Source: SCTG01 sp036005325 (GTDB lineage Bacteria > Nitrospirota > Nitrospiria > Nitrospirales > NS-4). Taken from it: a stretch of 17,277 bases of DNA. The notes under the pieces are model-generated. The model was not told the DNA's origin and did no database searches. It was given only the letters and a program-made list of their open reading frames with translations. A program made the position numbers and the translations under genes. Of the stretch, positions 1-7,275 are shown in pieces. Every line of letters starts with the position of its first letter. Position 1 is the first letter of the stretch. The stretch lies in NCBI GenBank assembly GCA_036005325.1, contig DASYQR010000009.1:1-17277 (forward strand), written 5' to 3'.

Positions 1-1202
1 AAGGAATTGGAGAGTACGGCGCGGACGTCAGCCCGACGGGCGACGTTGGGAACGTAGTCCAGGTCGCAGTCGGGATCGGGTACCACTTGATTGATGGTCG
101 GAGGCACCACCCCTCGGTGGATGGCCAGAATGCTGAACACCGCTTCAATCCCGCCGGCAGCACCCAGGAGGTGTCCGGTCATGGATTTCGTGGAGCTGAT
201 CGCCACGTGGCGGGCATGATCTCCGAAGACCTGCTTAAGCGCGACGGTTTCGATGCGATCGGCCATCGTCGAAGTGGCATGCGCGTTGACGTAATCGATC
301 GCATCCGGCGACAGCCCGCTGTCTTGTAGCGCCAGCCGCATGCACCGGACGGCCCCCCTGGCGTCCTCGGGCGGCGCGGTAATATGATAGGCGTCGGCGG
401 TCATGCTGTAGCCCAGGATCTCGGCATAGATCCGCGCGCCGCGGCGGCGGGCCGATTCCAGCTCCTCCAAGACCAGCACGCCGGCACCTTCCCCGAGTAC
501 AAAGCCGTCGCGCTCCTTGTCGAAGGGACGGCTGGCCCGCTCCGGGTCATCGTTGCGCGTGGAGAGTGCCCGCGCCGCCGCGAACCCCGCGACGCCCAGC
601 GGAGTGATGGCGGCTTCCGCCCCGCCGGCCACCATCGCATCCGCCTCGCCATGCTGGATGATCCGGAACGCGTCGCCGATGCAGTGATTGCCGGTCGCAC
701 AAGCCGTCACCGCACAGGAATTCGGTCCGCGCGCGCCGATCCGCATCGACACCTGCCCCGAGGCGAGGTTGATGATCACCATCGGAATGAAGAAGGGAGA
801 GACCCGGTCAGGCCCTTTCTCCAGCAGGATCTTGTGGTAGGCCTCAATGGCCGGGAGCCCACCGATGCCGGAGCCGATGTAGACGCCGATCCGATCCGCG
901 TTCTCCTCGGTGACCTTGAGCCCCGCATCATCCACCGCCATCTGGCTCGCGCCGACGGCGTAATGAATGAACGTGTCCATCTTTTTGATGTCTTTCTTGT
1001 CGATGTAGTCGGCGGGATTGAAGTCCGTGACCTCGCCCGCGATCTGGCAGGCATGGTCCGAGGGATCAAACTTGGTGATCCGCCTGATTCCCGACTTGCC
1101 GGCACACAGCCCGCTCCAGGTCTTGTCCACGCCGGTGCCCAGCGGAGTGATCAGACCGAGACCCGTCACGACTACCCGTCTTTTAAGGATTTCGCGTCCC
1201 AT
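1..1202 (-). CDS. fabF: 3-oxoacyl-ACP synthase II (KAS II), C-terminus cut by window edge
   Basis: Condensing enzyme of type II fatty-acid synthesis; adds a malonyl-ACP-derived two-carbon unit to acyl-ACP in the cytosol. Read by hand from the minus strand: about 400 residues in one open frame from ATG at 1202, with no stop before the window edge. E. coli FabF is 413 aa, so only a short C-terminal piece should be missing. The Cys-His-His triad is visible: Cys168 in TACATG, His308 in VNAHATST, His344 in MTGHLLGAAGG. One oddity is AHATST where most relatives have AHGTST. The N-terminus (RRVVVTGLGLITPLG) is typical, which supports the start, although no strong Shine-Dalgarno is visible. It follows acpP by 25 nt and is last in the visible fab cluster. 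Identification is very secure. Confidence 0.96.
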   Translation of the reverse strand, partial: MGREILKRRVVVTGLGLITPLGTGVDKTWSGLCAGKSGIRRITKFDPSDHACQIAGEVTDFNPADYIDKKDIKKMDTFIHYAVGASQMAVDDAGLKVTEENADRIGVYIGSGIGGLPAIEAYHKILLEKGPDRVSPFFIPMVIINLASGQVSMRIGARGPNSCAVTACATGNHCIGDAFRIIQHGEADAMVAGGAEAAITPLGVAGFAAARALSTRNDDPERASRPFDKERDGFVLGEGAGVLVLEELESARRRGARIYAEILGYSMTADAYHITAPPEDARGAVRCMRLALQDSGLSPDAIDYVNAHATSTMADRIETVALKQVFGDHARHVAISSTKSMTGHLLGAAGGIEAVFSILAIHRGVVPPTINQVVPDPDCDLDYVPNVARRADVRAVLSNS

Positions 1203-1227
1203 CAAACGTGCAGACGATCTCGCGCGC

Positions 1228-1461
1228 TCAACTATTCTCTTTAATATAATCTATAGAATCCTGGACGGTCAGGATCTTCTCCGCCTTCTCATCCGGGATT
1301 TCGATCTCAAACGCCTCCTCGAACGCCATCACCAGCTCGACGGTATCCAACGAGTCGGCGCCGAGATCCTCCACGAACTTGGCGTCGGGGACCACATCAT
1401 CCTCTTCAACACCCAACTGCTCGGCAATGATCTTCTTCACCCGCTCTTCAATAGCTGCCAT
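1228..1461 (-). CDS. acpP: Acyl carrier protein
   Basis: Small acidic carrier that holds growing acyl chains as thioesters on a phosphopantetheine arm; partner of every Fab enzyme here and of PlsX. From ATG at 1461 it is 77 aa, the usual ACP length. The attachment site is Ser37 in GADSLDTVEL. A GTG at 1473 in the same frame would give 81 aa (extra MAKS). I prefer the ATG because of the family length and because GGAGG lies 11 nt upstream; the GTG also has a GGAGG, 6 nt upstream, so the start is not fully settled. The doubled purine-rich block GGGAGGTGGGAGG suits a very highly translated gene. It lies between fabG (56-nt gap) and fabF (25-nt gap). Confidence 0.96.
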   Translation of the reverse strand: MAAIEERVKKIIAEQLGVEEDDVVPDAKFVEDLGADSLDTVELVMAFEEAFEIEIPDEKAEKILTVQDSIDYIKENS

Positions 1462-1497
1462 CGATTTCGCCACCTCCCACCTCCCTCTCGCTGACCA

Positions 1498-1515
1498 CGC
1501 TGAATCCGCTCAGCG
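1498..1515 (-). promoter_or_regulatory. Small hairpin between fabG stop and acpP
   Basis: A perfect 6-bp inverted repeat (CGCTGA / TCAGCG) with a 6-nt loop lies 2 nt after the fabG stop and about 37 nt before the acpP ATG. No T-run follows on the minus strand, so it is not a standard intrinsic terminator. It could mark an RNA processing or stability boundary that lets acpP be expressed above its neighbours; that role is inference. Confidence 0.35.
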
Positions 1516-1517
1516 CG

Positions 1518-2261
1518 TCACATCATGATCATTCCACCATTGACGTGAAGCACGTGCCCAGTGATATACGCCGCCTCGGGCGAGACCAGAAACCGAACGG
1601 CCTCGGCAACGTCTCCCGGAGTGCCCAATCGTCCCAGCGGGATCTGTTTGAGAAGGCCTTCGCGAACCTCCCCGCCCAGCCCCTGTGTCATCGCCGTCTC
1701 GATGAATCCAGGAGCCACCGCGTTCACGGTAATGCCACGACTCGCATACTCGCGAGCCACCGATTTCGTAAAGCCGATCACAGCCGCCTTGGAGGCCGCA
1801 TAGTTCGCCTGCCCCGCGTTCCCCATCACGCCCACGACCGACGCGATGTTGACCATCGCGCCCCCCCGCTGCTTGGTCATGGCCGGGAGCACGGCCTTGG
1901 TGCAGTGGAACGTGCCCTTCAGATTGACGTCCAGCACCGCGTTCCAGTCCTCTTCCTTCATACGAAGCAACAACCCGTCGCGCGTGATCCCGGCATTGTT
2001 GATCAGGATATCGATGCGCCCCAGCGCTTCCAAGGCCTGGTCCGCCATCGCCTTGACGTCGGTCCACTCGGCCACATTCGCCTTGATGACCACCGCGCGA
2101 CGACCGTGCGCCGTCACGGCCGCAGCCGTCTCCTGCGCGCGGGTCACGTCGAGGTCCACCACCGCCACATCCGCGCCCGCGCGGGCCAGCGTTTCGGCGA
2201 TGGCGCGTCCGATACCCTGGGCGGCACCCGTCACAACCGCGACTTTTCCCGCAAGACTCAT
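1518..2261 (-). CDS. fabG: 3-oxoacyl-ACP reductase
   Basis: NADPH-dependent SDR that reduces 3-oxoacyl-ACP to 3-hydroxyacyl-ACP, the first reduction of each elongation cycle. It has 247 aa, normal for FabG. The sequence shows the cofactor motif TGAAQGIG (residues 11-18), NNAG (88-91), and the catalytic Asn113, Ser141, Tyr154 and Lys158, with the classical YxxxK spacing. The C-terminus (ITGHVLHVNGGMIMM) matches the FabG family. Its ATG follows the fabD TAA by one nucleotide (TAAGATG) and has no evident Shine-Dalgarno, so translation probably depends on coupling to fabD. The neighbours fabD, acpP and fabF confirm the fatty-acid role rather than a stand-alone dehydrogenase. Confidence 0.97.
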   Translation of the reverse strand: MSLAGKVAVVTGAAQGIGRAIAETLARAGADVAVVDLDVTRAQETAAAVTAHGRRAVVIKANVAEWTDVKAMADQALEALGRIDILINNAGITRDGLLLRMKEEDWNAVLDVNLKGTFHCTKAVLPAMTKQRGGAMVNIASVVGVMGNAGQANYAASKAAVIGFTKSVAREYASRGITVNAVAPGFIETAMTQGLGGEVREGLLKQIPLGRLGTPGDVAEAVRFLVSPEAAYITGHVLHVNGGMIMM

Positions 2262-2262
2262 C

Positions 2263-3201
2263 TTACGCGGCGAGCGCTTCCACCGCCGCAGCCAGACTCG
2301 ACCGGTCCTGCACGTTCAGCAGCCGGAGTTCGGGCGCGATCCGCTTGGCCAATCCCGATAGAACCTTCCCGGGCCCGACTTCAACCAGCGTGTGGATCCC
2401 CAACCCTCTCAACGCCTGCACCGACTCCTCCCAGAGCACAGAAGAGGCGAGTTGCCGTACCAGAGATGTCCGAACCTCTGCCGCGCTGTGGATGGGCTTG
2501 GCCTCGACATTATTGACCAGCGGGATTGACAGGTCCTTCATCGGGACGCGAGCCACATCAACAGCCAGACGCTCCGCCGCGGACTGCATCAACGACGTAT
2601 GGACCGGCACGCTGACCGGCAGGGGAATGACCTTGCGGCATCCTTTGGCCTTGGCCAGGCGCACGGCCTCCTCGACGGCGGCTTTCTCTCCGGCGATCAC
2701 GATTTGGCCAGGGGCATTGAAGTTCGCCGGCGCGACCACCCCCAACGAAGAGGCCGCCTGGCAAATCTCCGCCACAGCAGACCGCTCCAGACCCAGCAGG
2801 GCGCACACCAGCCCTCTGCCCGCTTCGACCGCTTCCTGCATGTAGCGTCCCCGCTTGCGGACCAAGGTCACCGCATCCTCAAACGCCAGCCCCCCGGCGG
2901 CCATCACTGCCGTATACTCTCCCAAACTGTGCCCCGCCACGGCGCTCGGCTGTATTCCCGCTCGATGCATAAATCGGAGTGCGACCGCGCTGACTGTCAA
3001 CAGCGCCGGTTGGGTGTACTCCGTGAGATTGAGCTGTTCGGCCGGCCCCTTCAAGCACAGCGCCGCCACGTCATACCCGAGTGCTTGTCCTGCCTGCTCG
3101 AATAACGACCGTGCTTCCGGGTCGTGGTCATAAAAATCCTGACCCATTCCAACGGCCTGCGACCCTTGGCCGGGAAAGACGAACGCCACTCCCGGCGTCA
3201 T
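2263..3201 (-). CDS. fabD: Malonyl-CoA:ACP transacylase
   Basis: Transfers malonyl from CoA to ACP, supplying the extender unit to FabH and FabF. Its 312 aa match the family. The nucleophile is Ser92 in AGHSLGEYTAV; Arg117 (KRGRYMQ) binds the malonyl carboxylate, and His201 (VPVHTSLM) completes the dyad. The positions coincide with those of E. coli FabD. The N-terminal AFVFPGQGSQ is typical, so the ATG start is sound. No Shine-Dalgarno precedes it; instead a TTGACA / TATGAT pair lies immediately upstream (separate entry), raising the possibility of a leaderless transcript. An 84-nt gap separates it from the upstream reductase gene. Confidence 0.97.
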   Translation of the reverse strand: MTPGVAFVFPGQGSQAVGMGQDFYDHDPEARSLFEQAGQALGYDVAALCLKGPAEQLNLTEYTQPALLTVSAVALRFMHRAGIQPSAVAGHSLGEYTAVMAAGGLAFEDAVTLVRKRGRYMQEAVEAGRGLVCALLGLERSAVAEICQAASSLGVVAPANFNAPGQIVIAGEKAAVEEAVRLAKAKGCRKVIPLPVSVPVHTSLMQSAAERLAVDVARVPMKDLSIPLVNNVEAKPIHSAAEVRTSLVRQLASSVLWEESVQALRGLGIHTLVEVGPGKVLSGLAKRIAPELRLLNVQDRSSLAAAVEALAA

Positions 3202-3207
3202 AGCGTA

Positions 3208-3239
3208 ATCATATGAGGGAATTTGGTTGGAGTTGTCAA
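3208..3239 (-). promoter_or_regulatory. Candidate promoter ahead of fabD
   Basis: On the minus strand a perfect -35 hexamer TTGACA (3239-3234) is followed after 20 nt by TATGAT (3213-3208, 5 of 6 matches to TATAAT). The 20-nt spacer is longer than the usual 16-18, which weakens the call. If used, initiation 7 nt after the -10 element would fall on the A of the fabD ATG. The TTGACA lies inside an 11-bp palindrome, AGTTGACAACT (3231-3241), which could be an operator half-site pair. This lies in one of the two widest gaps in the fab cluster. Confidence 0.35.
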
Positions 3240-3285
3240 CTGAAAAACTCCCTCTTTCTCGAGACGGCGAACATGGGCTAAACAG

Positions 3286-4095
3286 TTAATCTACAACAAA
3301 TTCGCCGCCATCAACACAGATCACGTTGCCGGTCACCCAGTGGGCCTTCGGCTGGGCCAATAAGCCGATCGCTTCGGCGACATCCTGGGGCTTCGTCAGC
3401 CTCCCGGAGGGGTTCTTGCCTTGGGCCATTTCAATCATCCGATCGGACCCTGGGATTTTGCGCAACGCCGGAGTATCGGTCACACCCGCCATGATGGCAT
3501 TGACCGTAATCCCGTGCGGCGCCACCTCCAACGTCAACTGACGCACATGCGATTCCAACGCAGCCTTGGCGGCAGACACGGCGCCGTAGGTCTTCCAGAC
3601 GCGGGCGCCGCCGGCGCTAGTCATGGCGAAGATCCGTCCCCCCTGGCCCATCAACTTTCGCCTCACCAGGTCCTGCGTCCAGTACACGAGACTATTCGCC
3701 ATCACATCCAACGTCATGTCCATCTGGGCCTTCGTCAAGGACTCCGGTTCGCTCTCCGTGATGAAGGGTTTCAAGGTGCCGAAAGCCAAGGAATGCAGGA
3801 GGACCCGTACGGGAGCCCCGGCGCCGCGGCCTTCGGCCCGCGCCTGAAAGGCGTCCAGGATTTCCCGGCGCTTGTCGGGATCCGCCGCATTCACGTTGAA
3901 GAATAGGGCCTCTCGGCCCTTGTCCTTGATCGCTCCGACAATCCGATCGACATTGGCCAGCGTGGACTTCCGGTCCAGGTGCACACCCAGGATATGCATC
4001 CCCAGGCCGGCCAGTTCCAACGACACGGCCTCGCCAAATCCGCTGGAGGCCCCCAGAATGAGCGCCCATGTTCCTTCTAGTGGCCGATCTTCCAT
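3286..4095 (-). CDS. fabI: Enoyl-ACP reductase-type SDR (FabI/FabL-like)
   Basis: Probable NAD(P)H-dependent enoyl-ACP reductase, the last reduction of each elongation cycle. The 269-aa protein is an SDR with GASSGFG (residues 15-21) as nucleotide motif and a Tyr170-x6-Lys177 pair (YGAVSAAK). Tyr-x6-Lys is the enoyl-ACP-reductase spacing, unlike the YxxxK of FabG-type SDRs. HSLAFG (101-106) resembles the HSIAFA of FabI, while the Gx3GxG motif and the region after Lys177 resemble Bacillus FabL; at the position of FabI Tyr146 there is Ser160. The symbol is therefore provisional and FabL would also fit. GGAG lies 10 nt before the ATG. The gene sits inside the usual fabH-fabD pair, with an inverted repeat upstream and an 84-nt gap downstream. 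A different SDR function cannot be fully excluded. Confidence 0.8.
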   Translation of the reverse strand: MEDRPLEGTWALILGASSGFGEAVSLELAGLGMHILGVHLDRKSTLANVDRIVGAIKDKGREALFFNVNAADPDKRREILDAFQARAEGRGAGAPVRVLLHSLAFGTLKPFITESEPESLTKAQMDMTLDVMANSLVYWTQDLVRRKLMGQGGRIFAMTSAGGARVWKTYGAVSAAKAALESHVRQLTLEVAPHGITVNAIMAGVTDTPALRKIPGSDRMIEMAQGKNPSGRLTKPQDVAEAIGLLAQPKAHWVTGNVICVDGGEFVVD

Positions 4096-4126
4096 TACCA
4101 GGGTTCTCCGTGTATATCTCGTTTAC

Positions 4127-4204
4127 CGTTAAACGTTATTCGTTAAACGCAGACTCAAGCGCAGCAGTTCGTCACGATTAACGTTGAACGATTCACGTTT
4201 AACG
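4127..4204. repeat. Imperfect inverted repeat between fabH and fabI
   Basis: Two 23-nt arms (4127-4149 and 4182-4204) are reverse complements at 20 of 23 positions, separated by a 32-nt spacer. Each arm is built from two CGTTAAACG-like units that are themselves nearly palindromic. Its outer edge is 4 nt from the fabH stop codon. The transcript could form a long stem. There is no T-run typical of an intrinsic terminator and no coding potential. It resembles a short dispersed intergenic repeat (REP/MITE-like). That class assignment is inference, since only one copy is visible here. Confidence 0.7.
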
Positions 4205-4208
4205 TTCC

Positions 4209-5186
4209 TTACCAGCGGATCATGGCCGATGCCCAGGTCAGACCCGACCCAAACGCCACCATGAGAATACGGCTCCCCGGCGTGACCCTGCCCGTCCGGA
4301 CCGCTTCGTCCAGGGCCAGCGGGATCGACGCGGCCGACGTGTTGCCATAGCGATCGATGTTCAGAATCGCCCGTTCCTTTTTCAACCCCAAGCGTTCCAT
4401 CACCGCATTGACGATCCGTACATTGGCCTGATGCGGAATAAACAAATCCACATCCCCGACCTCCAACTTGTTGGCCTCGAGCGCCTCGCGGGCCGTCGCC
4501 TCCAGGGTTTTGACGGCCACCTTGAAGGTCTCATTGCCTTTCATTTTCACGTACTGTTGGCGGTCTGCCAGCATGGGCGCCGAGGCGGGCACCCGCGAGC
4601 CCCCGCCGGGCACGCAGACCAGATCCCAGAGCTCGCCATCAGAGTGCAGATGGGTGGACAGAATCCCCCGATCGTCATCCGACGGTTCGATCAAGACCGC
4701 GCCGGCTCCATCTCCGAACAGAATGCAGGTGCCCCGGTCGGTCCAGTCCACGACCGAGGACATGACTTCCGTCCCCACCACCAGCACTCGGCGGCATGCG
4801 CCGGACCGCACATAGAGATCGGCCACCGAGAGCCCGTACAGAAAGCCGGAACAGGCCGCGGCCAGATCGAACGCGATCGCCCGGGACGCCTTCAGATTCC
4901 GCTGGATCAGGCACGCCGTGGACGGAAGCGGCATGTCGGGCGTGCAGGTCGCGACCAGGATCAGATCAAGCTCGGCGGGATCCCATCCCCCGGTGACCAG
5001 CGCCGCCTGCGCCGCCTCGGTACCCAGATCGGAGCTCGCCACGCCGTCGTCCACAATCCGGCGCTCGCGAATGCCGGTGCGGGCGACGATCCATTCATCC
5101 GACGTCGCGACCATCCGTTCGAGATCGGCGTTCCGGAGCACGCGCCTGGGCACGGCGGAGCCGGTCGCCACAATCCGGGCCCTCAT
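4209..5186 (-). CDS. fabH: 3-oxoacyl-ACP synthase III (KAS III)
   Basis: Initiates fatty-acid synthesis by condensing an acyl-CoA primer, usually acetyl-CoA, with malonyl-ACP. It has 325 aa, normal for FabH. The catalytic triad is Cys112 (AAACSGFLYG), His252 (PHQANVRI) and Asn282 (RYGNTSAAS). The N-terminal region with SDEWIVARTGIRERR is typical. The start ATG overlaps the plsX stop as ATGA, indicating translational coupling. The stop is followed within 5 nt by the inverted repeat. Primer preference (acetyl versus branched) cannot be read from the sequence. Confidence 0.97.
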   Translation of the reverse strand: MRARIVATGSAVPRRVLRNADLERMVATSDEWIVARTGIRERRIVDDGVASSDLGTEAAQAALVTGGWDPAELDLILVATCTPDMPLPSTACLIQRNLKASRAIAFDLAAACSGFLYGLSVADLYVRSGACRRVLVVGTEVMSSVVDWTDRGTCILFGDGAGAVLIEPSDDDRGILSTHLHSDGELWDLVCVPGGGSRVPASAPMLADRQQYVKMKGNETFKVAVKTLEATAREALEANKLEVGDVDLFIPHQANVRIVNAVMERLGLKKERAILNIDRYGNTSAASIPLALDEAVRTGRVTPGSRILMVAFGSGLTWASAMIRW

Positions 5187-6217
5187 TGGGTGGCATCCTT
5201 GGCCTTTTCGCCGAAGAGGGCCATGCTTTCCTCGATGTCGATCTGGATGTGTTCATTGACCCGCCCGTCGAAGATTTCCTTCGCCACGCGGATCGCGTTT
5301 TTGATGGCCCGGCCGGAAGAGCGGCCATGGCCGATGATGCATATGCCGTTGACGCCCAGCAGACAGGCGCCGCCGAACTCGGCGTAGTCCATGCGCCGCT
5401 TGTACCGTCCAAACGCCGGACGGAGCACGGCATACCCGAGCCGGCTGAGAAAAGATCCCGCAGCGATCTCCTTGATAAGCATCTTCTTCAAGGCCTCCGC
5501 CACCCCCTCGGTGATCTTGAGGGCGACATTGCCGATGAAGCCGTCGCAGACCACCACATCCGCCGCGCCGGTGAAGATCTCCCGACCCTCCACGTTGCCC
5601 ACGAAGTTCAGGGGGCTTTCCTTCAAACGCTTGAAGGTCTCCTTCGTCACTTCGTTGCCCTTGGTGTCTTCCTCGCCGATGCTCAGCAAACCGATCGTCG
5701 GATGGGCTTTGTTCAGCACACGCTGCGCATATTCGTGTCCCATCACGGCGAACTGGGTCAGGTGAAGCGGCGTGCAATCCACCGTGGCCCCCACGTCCAA
5801 GAGGATTGTATGGCCGGTCAGCGTGGGCAGAAGCGTCGCAATCGCAGGCCGCTCCACTCCCTTCAGCACCCCGAGCAGGAAAAACGCCGTGACGACCGTC
5901 GCCCCGGTGTTGCCGGCGCTGACGACGCCGATCGCTTCGCCCTTCTTGACCAGCTCTGTAGCGACCCAGATGGAGGAATCCCGTTTGCGACGAACCACTT
6001 GTGAGGGCTGCTCGTGCATCTCGACCCGTTGGGAGGCATGATGCAGCGTCAGCCCCGGCAGATTCTGCAGACCTTGACGACGCACCTCCTCCTTGAGAAG
6101 TCCCTCGTCGCCCACAAGAATGACCTCCACGCCGTACTCGCGGATTGCAAGCGCCGCCCCCTCGACCTCGGAGGCCGGGGCGTGATCGCCTCCCATAGCA
6201 TCCAATGCGATCTTCAT
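5183..6217 (-). CDS. plsX: Phosphate acyltransferase PlsX
   Basis: Converts acyl-ACP to acyl-phosphate, the donor used by PlsY to start phospholipid synthesis; a peripheral membrane enzyme linking the Fab pathway to membranes. From ATG at 6217 it is 344 aa, the normal length. It begins MKIALDAMGGDHAP, the family hallmark; SAGNTGA (residues 100-106) is another conserved block. The open frame extends 35 codons further upstream, but that extension would overlap rpmF and has no family resemblance, so I reject it. The start lies 17 nt after the rpmF stop with only a weak, distant GAGG. It sits in the widely conserved rpmF-plsX-fabH order. Confidence 0.96.
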   Translation of the reverse strand: MKIALDAMGGDHAPASEVEGAALAIREYGVEVILVGDEGLLKEEVRRQGLQNLPGLTLHHASQRVEMHEQPSQVVRRKRDSSIWVATELVKKGEAIGVVSAGNTGATVVTAFFLLGVLKGVERPAIATLLPTLTGHTILLDVGATVDCTPLHLTQFAVMGHEYAQRVLNKAHPTIGLLSIGEEDTKGNEVTKETFKRLKESPLNFVGNVEGREIFTGAADVVVCDGFIGNVALKITEGVAEALKKMLIKEIAAGSFLSRLGYAVLRPAFGRYKRRMDYAEFGGACLLGVNGICIIGHGRSSGRAIKNAIRVAKEIFDGRVNEHIQIDIEESMALFGEKAKDATQ

Positions 6218-6234
6218 GCCGGGCAGAGACCTCG

Positions 6235-6420
6235 TCAGGCTTCTTTGACCGCGATGACTTCCTGGCCCTTGTACGTGCCGCACGTCAAGCAGGTGTAGTG
6301 CGGCAGTTTCGGCTGATGGCACTGGGGACAGATGGACAGACTCTTGGCGCGGATTTTGACCTTGGCCGTCCGTCGCTTGTCACGTCGAGCCTTCGAATGC
6401 TTATGTTTAGGATTCGGCAT
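6235..6420 (-). CDS. rpmF: 50S ribosomal protein L32
   Basis: Small basic protein of the large ribosomal subunit. It has 61 aa, beginning MPNPKHKHSKARRDKRR, the standard L32 opening. Two Cys pairs (CPQC at 31-34 and CLTC at 44-47) form the zinc-ribbon version of L32. GAGGAAGG lies a few nucleotides before the ATG. It follows yceD by 33 nt and precedes plsX by 17 nt, the conserved yceD-rpmF-plsX arrangement. Confidence 0.97.
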   Translation of the reverse strand: MPNPKHKHSKARRDKRRTAKVKIRAKSLSICPQCHQPKLPHYTCLTCGTYKGQEVIAVKEA

Positions 6421-6453
6421 AGCGTCCTTCCTCGCTGGCCCCGTCCAATGGGG

Positions 6454-6975
6454 TCATTTTTTCTTCAAATGCTCTCGCAGCACGGCCCACCGCGGATCGG
6501 GCGGCGGCCCGCAACTGCACGTCTCGGCATTCAGATCCTGCCCGCACTGGGGACACAACCCCCGACAATCCGCGCTGCATTGCGGGCTGAACGGCACCGC
6601 CAGGATCACCTCTTGCCGGACCAGATCGTCGAGGATAAGCACATCTTCCTGGTAATAATAGTTCTCCGCCTCCTCGGTCGGCATCCGATGCTCGCCAGGC
6701 AGCACGGAAGGCGGCTCCTGCACAAACTGGGTCGCGACGGGGACGTCCAGCGGGACGGAAAACCGACGCAGACACCGTACGCACTCAAACGTCCCCTGAA
6801 CCATGATCCGGCCGGTGGCACTGATCGTATTCGCAACCTTGAGCAACAAGATGTCGACCGCAAGCGGCTGCGGAAAACTGGCGCCCGGCACCGAGAGATC
6901 GAGTTCGACAGGATCCTCACTGTACGAAAGGCGCAAGCCTTCCGCCGGGATCTCCGAAACTTGAACCTGGGTCAT
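6454..6975 (-). CDS. yceD: DUF177 family protein (YceD-like)
   Basis: Member of the DUF177/YceD family, nearly always encoded directly upstream of rpmF. Homologues have been linked to 23S rRNA accumulation or processing, but the biochemical function is not settled. It has 173 aa. Visible features are CVRCLRRF near residues 63-70 and a C-terminal Cys-rich stretch with CPQCG and CSC, suggesting metal binding. GAGGGGG lies just upstream of the ATG. Gene position and the Cys pattern identify it; no catalytic motif is evident. A 60-nt gap containing a GC-rich hairpin separates it from rpsR. Confidence 0.88.
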   Translation of the reverse strand: MTQVQVSEIPAEGLRLSYSEDPVELDLSVPGASFPQPLAVDILLLKVANTISATGRIMVQGTFECVRCLRRFSVPLDVPVATQFVQEPPSVLPGEHRMPTEEAENYYYQEDVLILDDLVRQEVILAVPFSPQCSADCRGLCPQCGQDLNAETCSCGPPPDPRWAVLREHLKKK

Positions 6976-6994
6976 GGCCCCCTCATCGCTCCAC

Positions 6995-7015
6995 CGCGGC
7001 CCGCTCCCGGCCGCG
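6995..7015 (-). promoter_or_regulatory. GC-rich hairpin between rpsR and yceD
   Basis: A perfect 7-bp inverted repeat (CGCGGCC / GGCCGCG) encloses a 7-nt loop in the 60-nt gap. No T-run follows on the minus strand, so it is not a canonical terminator, but it could attenuate transcription or stabilise RNA at the junction between the ribosomal and yceD-rpmF-fab gene sets. The role is inference. Confidence 0.4.
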
Positions 7016-7035
7016 TGCTCCGTGTTGCGTCGGGC

Positions 7036-7263
7036 CTACCGCTCTTCCGAGAATGCCACGAGCGCAATCGTCCGCGCCCGCTTGATGGCGATGGTCAGCT
7101 CCCGCTGGTGCCCCAGGCAATTGCCCGACATCCGGCGGGGAATGATCCGGCCCCGTTCGGTCAGAAAATTCCGAATCAAGCCGACATCCTTGTAATCAAT
7201 GACAACTTTGTCGTGACAAAACCGGCAGACCCGCCGGCGTTGAAAGTATCGTCCCCGTTCCAC
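7036..7263 (-). CDS. rpsR: 30S ribosomal protein S18
   Basis: Small-subunit protein that pairs with S6 on the ribosome platform. It has 75 aa, a typical length. It shows the S18 core: RRRVCRFC near the N-terminus, then DYKDVGLIRNFLTERGRIIPRR and the CLGHQRELTIAIKRAR block. It starts with GTG at 7263; GAGGAGAG lies 6 nt upstream, which supports this non-ATG start. It lies 12 nt after the ssb stop, completing the rpsF-ssb-rpsR order. rplI, which often follows rpsR, is absent here. Confidence 0.97.
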   Translation of the reverse strand: MERGRYFQRRRVCRFCHDKVVIDYKDVGLIRNFLTERGRIIPRRMSGNCLGHQRELTIAIKRARTIALVAFSEER

Positions 7264-7275
7264 GTTGTTCTCTCC

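Noticed and set aside
384..1244. 286-codon plus-strand open frame
   Set aside because: Antisense to fabF, whose catalytic residues and conserved blocks are intact on the minus strand; the product resembles no family.
4127..4204. CRISPR-like or tandem repeat array
   Set aside because: The units are inverted, short and degenerate, with no regular spacers; an inverted repeat explains the pattern.
6218..6322. 35-codon N-terminal extension of plsX
   Set aside because: It overlaps rpmF in another frame and has no PlsX similarity; the family begins at MKIALDAMGG.
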